Positions 43,230-51,657 of a DNA stretch of 64,000 bases are shown here, in pieces; the stretch's first letter is position 1, and each line of letters opens with the position of its first letter. The translations under genes were made by a program, and so were the position numbers. This stretch comes from Bacillota bacterium. Its GTDB lineage: Bacteria > Bacillota > Clostridia > Ch29. The stretch spans positions 1-64,000 of the forward strand of contig JABVCK010000006.1 in assembly GCA_013540605.1 (NCBI GenBank), given 5' to 3'. The notes beneath the pieces are model-generated. The model was not told the origin of the DNA and ran no database searches. It was given only the letters and a program-made list of their open reading frames with translations.

Positions 43230-44171
43230 TTGAAAAGACTGGTAGTAGCGCTGGGCGGTAATGCTCTGCAGGAAGCCGGCGCGCCGGCGACTGCGGAGGC
43301 GCAGCTTGAAGTAGTAAGGAAGACAGCAAGATATATAGTTGACCTGGTTGAAAAGGGATATGAAGTAATCCTTGCCCATGGCAACGGCCCACAGGTGGGG
43401 AGGATAGTATTGCAGAACGAGGGGGCAGCGCATATAACCCCTGCTATGCCCTTTGACGTGTGCGGCGCCATGAGCCAGGGTATGATAGGATATCATATAC
43501 AGCAGGCGGTGGGTGACGAGCTCAAGCGAAGGGGTATGGGTACACCGGTTGTTACCCTGGTTACCCAGGTGGTAGTCGACCGGAATGATGAGGCGTTCAA
43601 GAAGCCCACCAAGCCCATAGGCCCCTTCTATTCGATGGATGAGGCAAAGGTGCTGGAGAGGGAAAAGGGCTATACCATGAAGGAAGACGCCGGCCGGGGC
43701 TGGAGAAGGGTCGTGGCATCGCCGAAGCCGGTGGAGATCGTTGAGCTGCCCGCAGTGAAGACCTTGGTGGAGGCTGGGGTTATGCTTATAACCGTAGGCG
43801 GCGGCGGTATTCCGGTTATTAAAAAGCCAGACGGATCCCTGGAAGGCACAGCCGCAGTAATTGATAAGGACCTCGCTTCCGAGAGGCTGGCGGAGGATAT
43901 CGACGCCGATGCCCTTGTCATCCTGACCGCGGTCGAGAGGGTGGCAATCAACTTCGGCAAGGCCGACCAGAAGGATATCAGCCATATGAGCGTGGAGGAA
44001 GCCGAGAGGTATATTGAAGAAGGACATTTTGCGCCCGGCTCCATGCTGCCCAAGGTTAAGGCGGCGGTACAGTTCGCCCGTTCAGGCAAGGGCAGGAAAG
44101 CCATAATATCCTCCCTGGAGAAGGCCATAGACGCCCTGGAGGGTATAACCGGCACAACCATAACAGCATAA
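43230..44171 (+). CDS. arcC: Carbamate kinase
   Basis: ArcC transfers the phosphate of carbamoyl phosphate to ADP, yielding ATP, CO2 and ammonia. The 313-residue amino-acid-kinase-fold protein has VVALGGNALQEAG, LAHGNGPQVGRI, the AMSQGMIGYHIQQA segment, GGGGIPVI, IDKDLASERLAEDIDAD and GSMLPKVKAAVQF. The start is TTG 43230 behind GGGAAGGAG. An upstream ATG at 43203 would add nine residues not expected in the family. It completes the arginine deiminase pathway. Confidence 0.95.
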   Translation: MKRLVVALGGNALQEAGAPATAEAQLEVVRKTARYIVDLVEKGYEVILAHGNGPQVGRIVLQNEGAAHITPAMPFDVCGAMSQGMIGYHIQQAVGDELKRRGMGTPVVTLVTQVVVDRNDEAFKKPTKPIGPFYSMDEAKVLEREKGYTMKEDAGRGWRRVVASPKPVEIVELPAVKTLVEAGVMLITVGGGGIPVIKKPDGSLEGTAAVIDKDLASERLAEDIDADALVILTAVERVAINFGKADQKDISHMSVEEAERYIEEGHFAPGSMLPKVKAAVQFARSGKGRKAIISSLEKAIDALEGITGTTITA

Positions 44172-44180
44172 GGGGACAAT

Positions 44181-44276
44181 GGGACAAGGGGACAGGTCCC
44201 TTGTCCCACCAGTAGCCCACCCTTAAGGGTGGGCTACTATAGGAAAAGAGCTGAAGTCTGCGCACCGGCTCTTTTT
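44181..44276 (+). terminator. Three consecutive hairpins after arcC
   Basis: First comes the GGGACAAGGG / CCCTTGTCCC hairpin (44181-44207), second the AGTAGCCCACCCTT palindrome (44211-44238). Third is a terminator with arms AAAAGAGC / GCTCTTTT (44244-44275) and T-rich tail. The first two are copies of dispersed repeats found at 10615/12633 and 93-128. Confidence 0.8.
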
Positions 44277-44378
44277 CGTTTTTTTTGTTTTTTGTCCGCT
44301 TCTAACATATTTTAATAGGCTTATTAATATTATTCTAATAGGTTGTATAAAGAAGGTATAAAGAGAGGAGGAATACGG

Positions 44379-45953
44379 ATGGCTCTAGAATTGGTAAGAG
44401 ACCTGATAAGGATAGATCAGGTTATGGGTGAAGAAGTGACCCAGGCCATGGTAGAAGGAGATGTTGTGGTTCCTGACAGCAAACCGGATGTGGATAAGAT
44501 ATTGAGCGTGAATGGGTGGGTTGTCATTACAGATAAAGAAGTAGTGGAGGACAGGATAATTCTTGAAGGGGCTGTAAATGTCAAGACCCTTTATATTTCC
44601 CGTGAGGGGGACCAGCCTCTCTACTACATGGAAGGAAGTTTCGGTTTCACCCAGCAGATCGAACTATCGGGCATCAACAGCAGGATGGATGCGGAAGTAC
44701 ACGCAGAAATTGAACATCTTGACTGCACCACTGTCAACAGCAGGAAGCTCAACGCAAAGTGCGTCCTGAACTTTTCGGGGAAAGTGGTTGACAGGTCCCA
44801 GATAGATGTAATAAAGGATGTAAAGGGTGTCCAGGACATTCAGGTCCTGAGGGATTACGTTGAGGTAAGCGATACCATAGGTGAAAACAGCTCCCATGCC
44901 ACGGTGAGACAGGAATTTCAAATTCCGGCGGACCAGCCGGCGGTAAAGGAGATACTCAAGACCGATGTCGTAATTGGTGAAAGGGAAGAAAGAATAGCAG
45001 AGGATCGGTTGAACGTCCATGGAGTATTAAAAATAACGACACTTTATGTCGGTGAAGGCGAAGATAGCTCAATCAATACGGTAAAATACCAGATCCCGTT
45101 CAGCCACTATGTTGATATTCCGGGCGCAATCCCGGGGATGAGCCAGAGGGTGAAGTATTCCATCGAAGATTTTTATTCCACAGTAAGGGAAAACGAAGAG
45201 GGATTGCGGAGAAATATTGAGTATGAAGTGGTGGTGAAAGCCGAAGGAAAGGTAGAAGCAGTCCAGCAGATGGAAATTCTTGTAGACGCATATTCTCCAA
45301 CAGTTAATCTGAATGTGCGGAAATCCAGCCTCAAACTCAAGAAAACCCTGGATAGTATAGTTGAGGAAATAGTGGTAAAAGAAGAGATAGACCTGCCCGG
45401 TAACTGTCCGGGGGTAGTTGAAGTGTGCGACATAGAGGCGGTGCCGGTATTGACGGATTTCGGAATATCCGACGATTGTATTGTAATCGAGGGGCTGTTA
45501 TGTGTCAAAGTACTGTATGTAACCGAGAACTATGAATACAAGTTATACCTGTACGAGGACGAAATACCCTTCAGGCACACGGCAGAGCTTCCCGAGTATG
45601 GCTGCCAGATGGATGTAGATGTTGACCTTTATCTTGAGGATTTCCAGTACCGTACCTTGAGCCCCGACCTGCTGGAAATAAAGGGCAGGGTCAAGGTTCA
45701 GGCAAACGTAAGCAAATCCTTCAGCAAGGAAGTGCTCATGGATGTTGAAGAGGCGGCAGAAGCAGAGGTGCGTCCCGGTGCAAGCATTGTGGTTTATGTG
45801 GTCCAGCCGGGAGATACCCTGTGGAAGGTTGCTAAAAAGTATAGCACAACCATTGAAGAGCTTGTGAAAATCAACGAGCTGGAAGAACCGGATAAACTGG
45901 TTCCAGGCCAGAAACTGATTATTTCCCGAACAGTAAAATATCAGTTGTCATAA
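44379..45953 (+). CDS. SPOCS (DUF3794) and LysM domain spore protein
   Basis: This 524-residue protein contains three related ~120-residue SPOCS/DUF3794 repeats (for example VVVPDSKPDVDKILSVNGWV near 25-45, PADQPAVKEILKTDVVIGER near 185, LPGNCPGVVEVCDIEAVP near 345). A C-terminal LysM domain follows (VVQPGDTLWKVAKKYSTTIE, residues ~475-524). Such proteins belong to the spore coat or cortex interface, with LysM binding murein. ATG 44379 follows GAGAGGAGG. No signal peptide fits mother-cell cytoplasmic assembly. It lies between the arginine and cyanophycin genes. Confidence 0.92.
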   Translation: MALELVRDLIRIDQVMGEEVTQAMVEGDVVVPDSKPDVDKILSVNGWVVITDKEVVEDRIILEGAVNVKTLYISREGDQPLYYMEGSFGFTQQIELSGINSRMDAEVHAEIEHLDCTTVNSRKLNAKCVLNFSGKVVDRSQIDVIKDVKGVQDIQVLRDYVEVSDTIGENSSHATVRQEFQIPADQPAVKEILKTDVVIGEREERIAEDRLNVHGVLKITTLYVGEGEDSSINTVKYQIPFSHYVDIPGAIPGMSQRVKYSIEDFYSTVRENEEGLRRNIEYEVVVKAEGKVEAVQQMEILVDAYSPTVNLNVRKSSLKLKKTLDSIVEEIVVKEEIDLPGNCPGVVEVCDIEAVPVLTDFGISDDCIVIEGLLCVKVLYVTENYEYKLYLYEDEIPFRHTAELPEYGCQMDVDVDLYLEDFQYRTLSPDLLEIKGRVKVQANVSKSFSKEVLMDVEEAAEAEVRPGASIVVYVVQPGDTLWKVAKKYSTTIEELVKINELEEPDKLVPGQKLIISRTVKYQLS

Positions 45954-45967
45954 TATCAGGTCTCAAG

Positions 45968-45989
45968 TCCGCGGCAGCGGATTTTTTTT
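45968..45989 (+). terminator. Terminator after the SPOCS/LysM gene
   Basis: TCCGC, GGCA, GCGGA followed by eight T residues. Confidence 0.85.
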
Positions 45990-46053
45990 ATTGTTGAATA
46001 AAGGTCAATCCGATGGTAAAAATAACTAGTGTATTATGGTGGGAGGAAAAGCC

Positions 46054-46869
46054 ATGGGCGGAAAAGGAAAGCTAATAATCATCGGGGGGGCGGAGGATAA
46101 GGAGAATGAATGCGAGATACTGAAAGAAGTTACGGATTCCGCAGGGCAAGGCAAGATAGTAATCATCACTACGGCTACCCAGAAGCCGGCAGAGGCCGGC
46201 AGGCTTTATTCAGAGATATTCAGAAAATTGGGCATAGAAAACGTAGAGGTAATAAATATCAACAGCAGGCAGGACGCTCAAGCTGATATTTTTCTGCAAA
46301 GGGTGGAGGGAGCAGCCTGCGTTTTTTTTACGGGCGGAGACCAGCTCAGGATCACCAGCATTCTTGGCGGGACACTAATGGGAACAAAACTCAAGGAAAT
46401 GTTCGACAGGGGAGTTGCGATAGTGGGAACAAGCGCCGGAGCATCCGCGATGAGCAGTGTAATGATTGTGGCAGGAAACGACGAGGATTCACCAAGGAAA
46501 TGCACGGTAAAAATGGCTCCTGGGCTTGGATTGCTGAGCGGCTGTGTTATCGACCAGCACTTTGCCCAAAGGGGAAGAATAGGAAGGCTGATATGTGCCG
46601 TTGCGCAAAATCCGCATGTTCTCGGGATAGGAATAGATGAAGATACGGCAATAGTAGTGCAGGATGAGCGCTTTGATGTCATCGGTTCCCAGGCCGTAAC
46701 CATAGTCGACGGCAGTACCCTGTCCTTCAGCAATGTATCCGAAACAAAACCGGACGAACTTCTTGCCCTGATGGACATTAAAATGCATGTATTATCAAAG
46801 GGATATGGATTCGATTTGATAAAAAGAAAACCAATAGGATACCGGGAGGTTGACAATGAGAATTCTTGA
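46054..46869 (+). CDS. cphB: Cyanophycinase
   Basis: This S51-family serine peptidase releases beta-Asp-Arg dipeptides from cyanophycin. The 271-residue protein has IIIGGAEDKENECEIL, the FFTGGDQLRI turn, the nucleophile elbow VGTSAGASAMS near residue 125 with the catalytic serine, and VIDQHFAQRGRIGRL plus GIGIDEDTAIVV. ATG 46054 is preferred over ATG 46036 because GGGAGG lies between them with good spacing. The end overlaps the cphA start by 14 bases, a strong sign of a shared function. Confidence 0.94.
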   Translation: MGGKGKLIIIGGAEDKENECEILKEVTDSAGQGKIVIITTATQKPAEAGRLYSEIFRKLGIENVEVININSRQDAQADIFLQRVEGAACVFFTGGDQLRITSILGGTLMGTKLKEMFDRGVAIVGTSAGASAMSSVMIVAGNDEDSPRKCTVKMAPGLGLLSGCVIDQHFAQRGRIGRLICAVAQNPHVLGIGIDEDTAIVVQDERFDVIGSQAVTIVDGSTLSFSNVSETKPDELLALMDIKMHVLSKGYGFDLIKRKPIGYREVDNENS

Positions 46870-49507
46870 GAAAAGGGTTTACCGGGGTAGAAACATATAC
46901 AGCCATAGTCCCGTTATCAGGCTGAAGCTGGACCTCGGTGAGCATTACGATACGCCGACCAGCCGTATTGAGGGTTTTAACCAGAGCCTTGCCAGGATTT
47001 TGCCGGGCCTGAAGAAGCACAGGTGCTCAAGGGGATACGAGGGAGGGTTCTGGGAAAGGCTGGACGAAGGCACCTATATTGCCCACGTATTTGAGCATAT
47101 GGCTATCGAAATCCAAAACATTCTTGGATATGACGTATGGTTCGGCAAGGCAAGAATGGCGGAGGATGAAAGAACCTACTACGTAATATATGAATATTTG
47201 AACGAAGATGTAGGTGTGGAGGCCGGATTGCTGGTTTATGATATTATCTGCGGGCTGTTGGAGCAGAAGGAACTCTATATTGAAGACCGTTTAGCAAAAC
47301 TGAAGCAGCTCGCCGTTAAGACAGACCTTGGACCAAGCACCTCAGCCATTGTGGAAGAAGCCAAACTCAGGGGTATCCCCTTCATCAGGATAGGTAAGGG
47401 GAGCATCCTCCAGCTAGGGTACGGTAAATACCAGAAGAGGATTGAAGCTACTATAACCGAGAATACAAGCTGTATATCCGTTGACATATCCTGTGACAAG
47501 ATAGTAACAAAGGAACTGCTGTACGATGCAGGGATTCCCGTGCCCGAAGGCGGAGCGGCCCACGATTATCCGGGAGCTCTGGCCATAGCAAGGCAGTTGG
47601 GGTATCCTGTCGCCGTAAAACCGCATAATGGGAACCAGGGCAAGGGAGTGTCGCTTAACATCTCTTCGGACGAGGAACTGAAGACCGCGTATGAAGCAGC
47701 AGCGGCATTAAGCGATAAAGTGATTGTCGAAAAACAGGTGCCCGGGAAAAACTACAGGGTACTGGTTGTCGGGGACAACGTCGCTGCTGTTGCGGAGAGA
47801 CTTCCTGTTACGGTTACAGGAGATGGTGTCAACAGCATTAGAGAGCTAATAAACATTGAAAACGGAAATCCGCTGAGGGGTGAGGGACATGAGAAACCCC
47901 TCACCAAGATAAAAATCGACCAGTGCATTGAAATGGTGCTTGGCAGGCAGGGCATAGGCTTAGACTATATACCCCAAAAGAATGAAGTAATAGTCGTAAG
48001 AGAGAACGGCAACCTCAGCACAGGCGGGAGCGCTGTTGATAAAACCGATAAAATTCATCCCCAGGTGTCAATGACGGCGGTGAGGGCTGCCGGCATAATC
48101 GGACTCGATATTGCCGGAGTGGACATCACCACCACCGACATATCAAAACCGTTGCATGCAACCGGAGGCGCTGTTATTGAAGTTAATGCGGCCCCGGGGA
48201 TACGCATGCACCATTACCCATCAAAGGGCAAACCCAGGAATGTTGCACGGTCTGTGGTGGACATGCTGTTTCCCAGGGGGAGCCAGTATTCGATACCCAT
48301 AGTATCCATTACCGGGAGCAACGGCAAAACGACAACAGCCAGGATGCTGTCAAACATTCTGGCAATAAGCGGGTATAATGTGGGGTGTACCACCACAGGA
48401 GGCATATATATAAATCAAAAATGTATTCAGGAGGGTGATACAACGGGACCGTCCAGCGCCCGCACCGTGCTTACCGACAGGACTGTGGACATAGCGGTGC
48501 TCGAAACCGCCAGGGGAGGCATTGTACGTTCCGGCCTCGGATATGACCTGGCGGATGTGGGGATAATCACAAATATCTCAGGGGACCATCTCGGCCTTGA
48601 CGGAATCAATACAATTGAGGACCTTGTTAATGTCAAAAGCCTCGTGGTCGAGGCTGTAAAATATGATGGGTTTGCGGTGCTGAACGCAGATGATGTATAT
48701 GTCGCAGGCATGGCGGATAGGGTCAGGTGCAGCATCATATATTTTTCCCATAGGGACGATAATGTCCTGATACTGAAACACATAAATAACGGAAGAACGG
48801 CTGTATTCATCAGGGAGGGCATGATCGTCATAGCAAAGAACGGGAAATACTATCCTGTGATTCCGGTGGGCGAGGTGCCCTGTACCATGGGAGGGAAGCT
48901 CAGGCACAACATAGAGAATACCCTGGCGGTCGTATGCGGCGCCTATGCCCTGAACGTTCCGGTCGGGGATATTGTTAAGGGGTTGAAGACCTTCTATAAC
49001 GACCACCAGAATAATCCCGGGAGATTTAACATATACAGTATCGGAAATTTCCGGATTATGGTGGACTACGGGCACAACCCTGCCGGTTATAGGGTGGTAA
49101 CCGAAGCATTGACGTCCCTTGGCGCCGAAAGGCTGGTGGGCGTGATAGGCGTTCCGGGGGACCGCCTGGACAGTGACATGATAGAAGTGGGGAAGATATG
49201 CTCCGGCGTTTTCGATAAGGTTTACATAAAGGAAGACAAAGATTTGAGAGGAAGGGAACGGGGTGAAGTAGCGCAAAGACTGTATCAGGGGCTGCTGGAA
49301 GGAGGCTTTCCCGCATCCCGGATAGAGATTGAATACGACGAAACCAGGGCTTTGTGGAAGGCCATGAAGACGGCAAAACCCGGAGACCTCATATCGATTT
49401 TCTATGAAAAACTGCCGCCGGTACTGGAAACTATTGAAAGGGGGTCTTCAATACTGCAGGCTAAGCCGAGAAGCAAGAGCCTTCTCAACAGAACCGCGGG
49501 CAAATGA
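46856..49507 (+). CDS. cphA: Cyanophycin synthetase
   Basis: CphA polymerises aspartate and arginine into cyanophycin, a nitrogen store, without ribosomes. The 883-residue enzyme has the N-terminal domain (1-160), an ATP-grasp domain around 215-475 (DAGIPVPEGGAA, PVAVKPHNGNQGKGVSL, VIEVNAAPGIRMH) and a Mur-ligase-like domain from ~480 with the P-loop ITGSNGKTTTARML near residue 485 and VLETARGGIVRSGLGYD. ATG 46856 follows GGGAGG. Length is as for known CphA1. Genes for arginine breakdown lie just upstream. Confidence 0.95.
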   Translation: MRILEKRVYRGRNIYSHSPVIRLKLDLGEHYDTPTSRIEGFNQSLARILPGLKKHRCSRGYEGGFWERLDEGTYIAHVFEHMAIEIQNILGYDVWFGKARMAEDERTYYVIYEYLNEDVGVEAGLLVYDIICGLLEQKELYIEDRLAKLKQLAVKTDLGPSTSAIVEEAKLRGIPFIRIGKGSILQLGYGKYQKRIEATITENTSCISVDISCDKIVTKELLYDAGIPVPEGGAAHDYPGALAIARQLGYPVAVKPHNGNQGKGVSLNISSDEELKTAYEAAAALSDKVIVEKQVPGKNYRVLVVGDNVAAVAERLPVTVTGDGVNSIRELINIENGNPLRGEGHEKPLTKIKIDQCIEMVLGRQGIGLDYIPQKNEVIVVRENGNLSTGGSAVDKTDKIHPQVSMTAVRAAGIIGLDIAGVDITTTDISKPLHATGGAVIEVNAAPGIRMHHYPSKGKPRNVARSVVDMLFPRGSQYSIPIVSITGSNGKTTTARMLSNILAISGYNVGCTTTGGIYINQKCIQEGDTTGPSSARTVLTDRTVDIAVLETARGGIVRSGLGYDLADVGIITNISGDHLGLDGINTIEDLVNVKSLVVEAVKYDGFAVLNADDVYVAGMADRVRCSIIYFSHRDDNVLILKHINNGRTAVFIREGMIVIAKNGKYYPVIPVGEVPCTMGGKLRHNIENTLAVVCGAYALNVPVGDIVKGLKTFYNDHQNNPGRFNIYSIGNFRIMVDYGHNPAGYRVVTEALTSLGAERLVGVIGVPGDRLDSDMIEVGKICSGVFDKVYIKEDKDLRGRERGEVAQRLYQGLLEGGFPASRIEIEYDETRALWKAMKTAKPGDLISIFYEKLPPVLETIERGSSILQAKPRSKSLLNRTAGK

Positions 49508-49596
49508 GCCCGCCTTTTTAGTTGCCGGCGTACATTTTCAATGAAGGATTTTTGCCCTAAACGCATAATAATTATACTGAAGGGGGGACAGGGATT

Positions 49597-50475
49597 ATGA
49601 AGATATTTTTGAGCGCCAGCGCAAAAATAAACCTCACCCTTGACGTTATTTGCAGGAGGCAGGACGGGTACCACCGGGTAGAAATGATAATGCAGGAGAC
49701 AGAACTATCCGATGATGTTCACATTGCCGTAAGCGACGGGCCAGGGGGTATATCCGTGCGGTGCAGCCATCCGGATGTGCCGGACGGCGAAAACAACATA
49801 GCCTATAGGGCGGCCAAACTGATTAAGGAAACGTTTCATATAGGGAAGCAGGTTGAAATTTACATAGAAAAAAGAATCCCTGTTGCCGCAGGGCTCGCCG
49901 GCGGGAGCGCCGACGCTGCTGCTGTTATAAAGGGCCTTAATCTGCTGTGGGAACTGGGAATGGACGAAGCCGCCATGATGAATATGGGTGCTGTCCTTGG
50001 GGCAGACGTGCCTTTCTGTATCCGGGGAGGGACCTGCCTGGCCGGCGGTATCGGAGAGGTTCTTACCCCAATCACGTCAAAGGCCGTCCTGGACCTGCTG
50101 CTGGTGAAACCTGAAGTAATGGTTTCCACTGCCTGGGCTTACAATAATCTTAACCTTAATGCTATCAGAAAAAGGCCGGATAACAGCAGTATGATAGACG
50201 CCCTGGAAAGGGGCGATATCCGGGAGATTGCCGGAGGACTAATAAATGTTCTTGAAAACGTAACCATTCCGCGTTATCCTGAAATAGAGCAAATAAAAGG
50301 AGAGATGATGGATGCCGGGGCACTGGGCGCGGCGATGTCAGGCAGCGGCCCGACAGTATTTGGAATATTCGGCAGCGTTTCTGAAGCCGATGCTGCGTCC
50401 AGGATCTTTAGAAGAAAATATAAGGACGTAATCGCAACCAAGACCAAATTACGTGGCAAGCAGGGTATGTGTTAG
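49597..50475 (+). CDS. ispE: 4-diphosphocytidyl-2-C-methyl-D-erythritol kinase
   Basis: IspE is a GHMP kinase of the non-mevalonate isoprenoid pathway. The 292-residue protein has SASAKINLTLDVICRRQDGYH, the ATP loop PVAAGLAGGSADAAAVIKGL, LGADVPFCIRGGTCLAGGIGE and the C-terminal LGAAMSGSGPTVFGIF. ATG 49597 follows AAGGGGGG. In Bacillus ispE also lies in the veg-sspF neighbourhood, so the cyanophycin and arginine genes appear inserted into an ancestral order. Confidence 0.96.
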   Translation: MKIFLSASAKINLTLDVICRRQDGYHRVEMIMQETELSDDVHIAVSDGPGGISVRCSHPDVPDGENNIAYRAAKLIKETFHIGKQVEIYIEKRIPVAAGLAGGSADAAAVIKGLNLLWELGMDEAAMMNMGAVLGADVPFCIRGGTCLAGGIGEVLTPITSKAVLDLLLVKPEVMVSTAWAYNNLNLNAIRKRPDNSSMIDALERGDIREIAGGLINVLENVTIPRYPEIEQIKGEMMDAGALGAAMSGSGPTVFGIFGSVSEADAASRIFRRKYKDVIATKTKLRGKQGMC

Positions 50476-50547
50476 GATAAAACTGGCAATACTTAGTATA
50501 GAATTGAACAGCAGGTAGTCTAGTATATTTTAAGAAGGTGATTGATA

Positions 50548-51294
50548 ATGCTCAATGCAGTAATACTATCAGGGGATAAAAACAGCGCTTTCAGCGATGG
50601 GTTTTCCAAAGCACTGGTAACGATAAGGGATAAAATAATGATTGAGTACGTTGTGGGCGCTTTAAAGGGATGTTCTGCCATAGATAAAATTGCAGTGGTT
50701 GGGCCGGTTGAAAAGCTCCGCCCGCACCTTGGGGGAAAGGTCGATTTCTTTGTAGAGGGAAAGGGCGGCCTTCTCGAAAACGCCCTTGAGGGGATGGAGG
50801 TTTTCAAGGGCAGTGAAAGGGTGCTCCTTCTCACCTGTGATATACCTTTTCTGACACCGGAGGCGCTGGAGCATTTTATCAATGAATGCCGGAAAACCAA
50901 TGCCGACCTATGTTATCCTATAGTCACCAGGGAAGCCAATGAAATGAAATTTCCCGGAGCAAAAAGGACCTACGCCCGGTTAAGGGAGGGGACCTTCACC
51001 GGAGGGAATTTATTTTATGTCAACCCCGCGGTCGTTGAGAGGTCCCTCGGAATAGCCAGGCAGATGATAGAGTACAGGAAAAAACCCTGGAAGATGTGCA
51101 GGGTCCTGGGATGGGATTTCGTAATAAGGCTGCTTATGGGGAATCTGACCATTCCCGGCGTGGAGGAAAGGGTTTCAAAACTCCTCAACATGAAGGTAGC
51201 GGCAATAAATTCACCCTATCCGGAGATCGGGAACGATGTCGACAAGGAAAGTGACCTGGAAATGGCAAGGCAGTTCATGGAGAACATCGGCTAG
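50548..51294 (+). CDS. MobA-like nucleotidyltransferase family protein
   Basis: This 248-residue GT-A-fold nucleotidyltransferase has an N-terminus VILSGDKNSAFSDGFSKAL, a loosened version of the LAGGxSxRMGxxKAL signature. The metal region LLLTCDIPFLTPE is well kept. Later segments GTFTGGNLFYVNP and GNDVDKESDLEMARQF fit MobA/IspD-like proteins. The substrate is unknown; adjacency to ispE recurs in Clostridia as far as I recall. ATG 50548 follows AAGAAGGTG. A hairpin follows the stop. Confidence 0.82.
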   Translation: MLNAVILSGDKNSAFSDGFSKALVTIRDKIMIEYVVGALKGCSAIDKIAVVGPVEKLRPHLGGKVDFFVEGKGGLLENALEGMEVFKGSERVLLLTCDIPFLTPEALEHFINECRKTNADLCYPIVTREANEMKFPGAKRTYARLREGTFTGGNLFYVNPAVVERSLGIARQMIEYRKKPWKMCRVLGWDFVIRLLMGNLTIPGVEERVSKLLNMKVAAINSPYPEIGNDVDKESDLEMARQFMENIG

Positions 51295-51304
51295 CAGTAG
51301 TAGC

Positions 51305-51332
51305 AGCAGCCCACCCTTATGGGTGGGCTGCT
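51305..51332 (+). terminator. Hairpin of the CCCACCC family
   Basis: AGCAGCCCACCC and GGGTGGGCTGCT form a 12-bp stem with a TTAT loop, and TATTTGTT follows. It is related to the palindrome at 93-128 but changed in both arms, so pairing has been kept. Confidence 0.75.
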
Positions 51333-51419
51333 TATTTGTTCCCATTTTTTGAATAGACTAGTTGTTTGATGTAAAGATTAATTAGTGTATATTTGTGAAT
51401 ATTGAAGGGGGCCAGGAGG

Positions 51420-51647
51420 ATGGATGCTGTTCTTAAATACGCCGGCCTTTTCTGGAGTGAAGTGAAGTCTTTATATACGCTTTATCTGTTTCTGCTCACC
51501 GCTGGAACGGGTATATTTGAATTTTTCTTTGACGGGCAGAGGCTGAGAAAGGAAGAATCAAAAAAGGAAGAAATACTCGCCCGCTTAATCGGAGCCCTAT
51601 ATTTTCTGGGGGGTATCGGGCTGTTTATTCTTGTCAAACTGGCATAG
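51420..51647 (+). CDS. Small two-helix membrane protein before the ger operon
   Basis: This 75-residue protein has membrane segments at about 13-32 (SLYTLYLFLLTAGTGIFEFF) and 55-74 (LIGALYFLGGIGLFILVKL) and a charged Lys/Glu middle. I cannot name the family with certainty. AGGAGG abuts ATG 51420, while GAAGGGGG 10 bases upstream gives normal spacing. It ends 10 bases before the germinant receptor gene and is probably co-transcribed, so a role in the spore inner membrane is possible. Confidence 0.7.
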   Translation: MDAVLKYAGLFWSEVKSLYTLYLFLLTAGTGIFEFFFDGQRLRKEESKKEEILARLIGALYFLGGIGLFILVKLA

Positions 51648-51657
51648 GAGGACATGG

